63,399 nt of DNA, taken from assembly GCA_028288365.1 (NCBI GenBank), contig JAQBNU010000050.1, positions 1 to 63,399 of the forward strand, given 5' to 3'. Below, piece after piece: positions 62,901 to 63,399 of this stretch. Numbering within the stretch: the first letter of the stretch is position 1; the number at the start of each line of letters is the position of its first letter. The notes under the pieces were generated by a model. The model worked only from the letters and a program-made list of their open reading frames with translations, ran no database searches and had not been told where the DNA came from. The translations under genes were made by a program, and so were the position numbers. Source of the DNA: Chitinophagaceae bacterium (GTDB taxonomy: Bacteria; Bacteroidota; Bacteroidia; Cytophagales; Cytophagaceae).

Positions 62901-63399
62901 ATGGAAACATTACGTCTTGCTGAGAAAAGGAATTCATTTCAAACATGGAAGATATCCTTCTTTGGTTTTCTGGTATATTACTTAGTTACAGGATATAATC
63001 ATCAACTGGTAGCCCAAACGTTGACCAACTATACCTTTGCCGCTTCGTCTGGAACGTTCACGGCTTTATCTGGTGCGACTACCGCTTCACTTTCAGCCGG
63101 AAATACAGATAATGGTGATTATAACTCCTTACCCATTGGATTTAATTTCATCTATATGGGCACTACGTATACTACCTTGTCCGCCAGCACGAATGGATGG
63201 CTTTCTCTTGGATCTACTGTTCCCGGTACAGGATCCTATGGAAATGCCAATAACCTGGCCAATGGTTCTGCCAATTCACCACGCCCTATTATCGCTCCTT
63301 TATGGGATGATATAAATGTGACAGGAGGTGTTTCTTATTTAACGGCCGGTAATTCCCCTAACAGGACTTTCACCATACAATACCTGGGTGTTAAATGGC
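62901..63399 (+). CDS. Exported protein, 5' part only (cut by window end)
   Basis: An open frame starts at ATG 62901 (METLRLAEKRNSFQTWK...) and runs off the window at 63399 without a stop. It has a longish signal region ending LVAQ, followed by TNYTFAASSGTFTALSGATT and SAGNTDNGDYNSLPIGFNF, a pattern common in N-terminal regions of large T9SS-exported Bacteroidota proteins. The C-terminus is not visible, so type IX export is inferred, not seen. Confidence 0.8.
   Translation, partial: METLRLAEKRNSFQTWKISFFGFLVYYLVTGYNHQLVAQTLTNYTFAASSGTFTALSGATTASLSAGNTDNGDYNSLPIGFNFIYMGTTYTTLSASTNGWLSLGSTVPGTGSYGNANNLANGSANSPRPIIAPLWDDINVTGGVSYLTAGNSPNRTFTIQYLGVKW

Overview
This window looks like part of a Bacteroidota chromosome (Cytophagia/Chitinophagia-like, moderate-to-low GC). 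Several large exported proteins end in the short PNP-containing C-terminal domain that directs type IX secretion (T9SS). HxlR-family regulators, a CarboxypepD-regulated outer-membrane beta-barrel protein, delta-60 repeat proteins and a phosphoserine phosphatase-phosphoglycerate dehydrogenase fusion point the same way. No rRNA operon, CRISPR array, transposase or integrase was seen.

Positions 1-26640 are dense core genome. A 3' aminotransferase fragment faces a tight minus-strand operon: serB-serA fusion, serC, a MaoC-type hydratase and a bestrophin. With serC the fusion encodes all three steps of serine synthesis in two genes. Next come a phosphohexomutase with a small membrane protein, trpS, a DUF1573 protein, glpD, and ruvC with a glycerophosphodiesterase. 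A translationally coupled plus-strand operon (14331-19143) holds a UPF0104 membrane protein, a GT2 glycosyltransferase, a small protein, an OppC-like permease with an enlarged external domain, and a SpoIIE/PP2C phosphatase. Polysaccharide genes follow: Wzz-like and Wzy/WaaL-like genes on the minus strand; and Wzx-like flippase, NodB deacetylase, GT2, TatD and asparaginase on the plus strand. The flippase N-terminus is split by a -1 frame change at an A5 run.

At 26756 lies tRNA-Ser(GGA). Its 3' end plus terminator recurs in diverged form near 35374 and 40571. The two intervals so bounded (about 8.6 and 5.2 kb) carry accessory cargo: a delta-60 repeat T9SS protein, two SDRs with an HxlR regulator, a VOC-EVE-MarR operon, a Tyr/Trp/Gly-rich exported protein, a modular GH18-like enzyme and a DUF1003 protein. 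This resembles successive insertions at a tRNA gene whose integrase has been lost, although simple duplication of the terminator segment is not excluded.

From 40778 to 63399 the content is mostly accessory, exported or regulatory: an outer-membrane barrel, a YncE-like propeller, azoreductase/DoxX with a divergent HxlR regulator, Crp/Fnr with YceI, T9SS domain remnants, a phosphoesterase lipoprotein, a di-heme peroxidase lipoprotein, a cupin, a second delta-60 repeat protein, DoxX, a TPR membrane protein, an ice-binding-like lipoprotein, a PAS histidine kinase and the start of another exported protein. Intergenic DNA is rich in repeats. The most notable are a three-copy element whose central hairpin changes sequence but keeps pairing, a 42-bp tandem array that folds into alternating hairpins, an 11-bp phased array, and a family built on CCCCTAAATCCCCTAAAGGGG.
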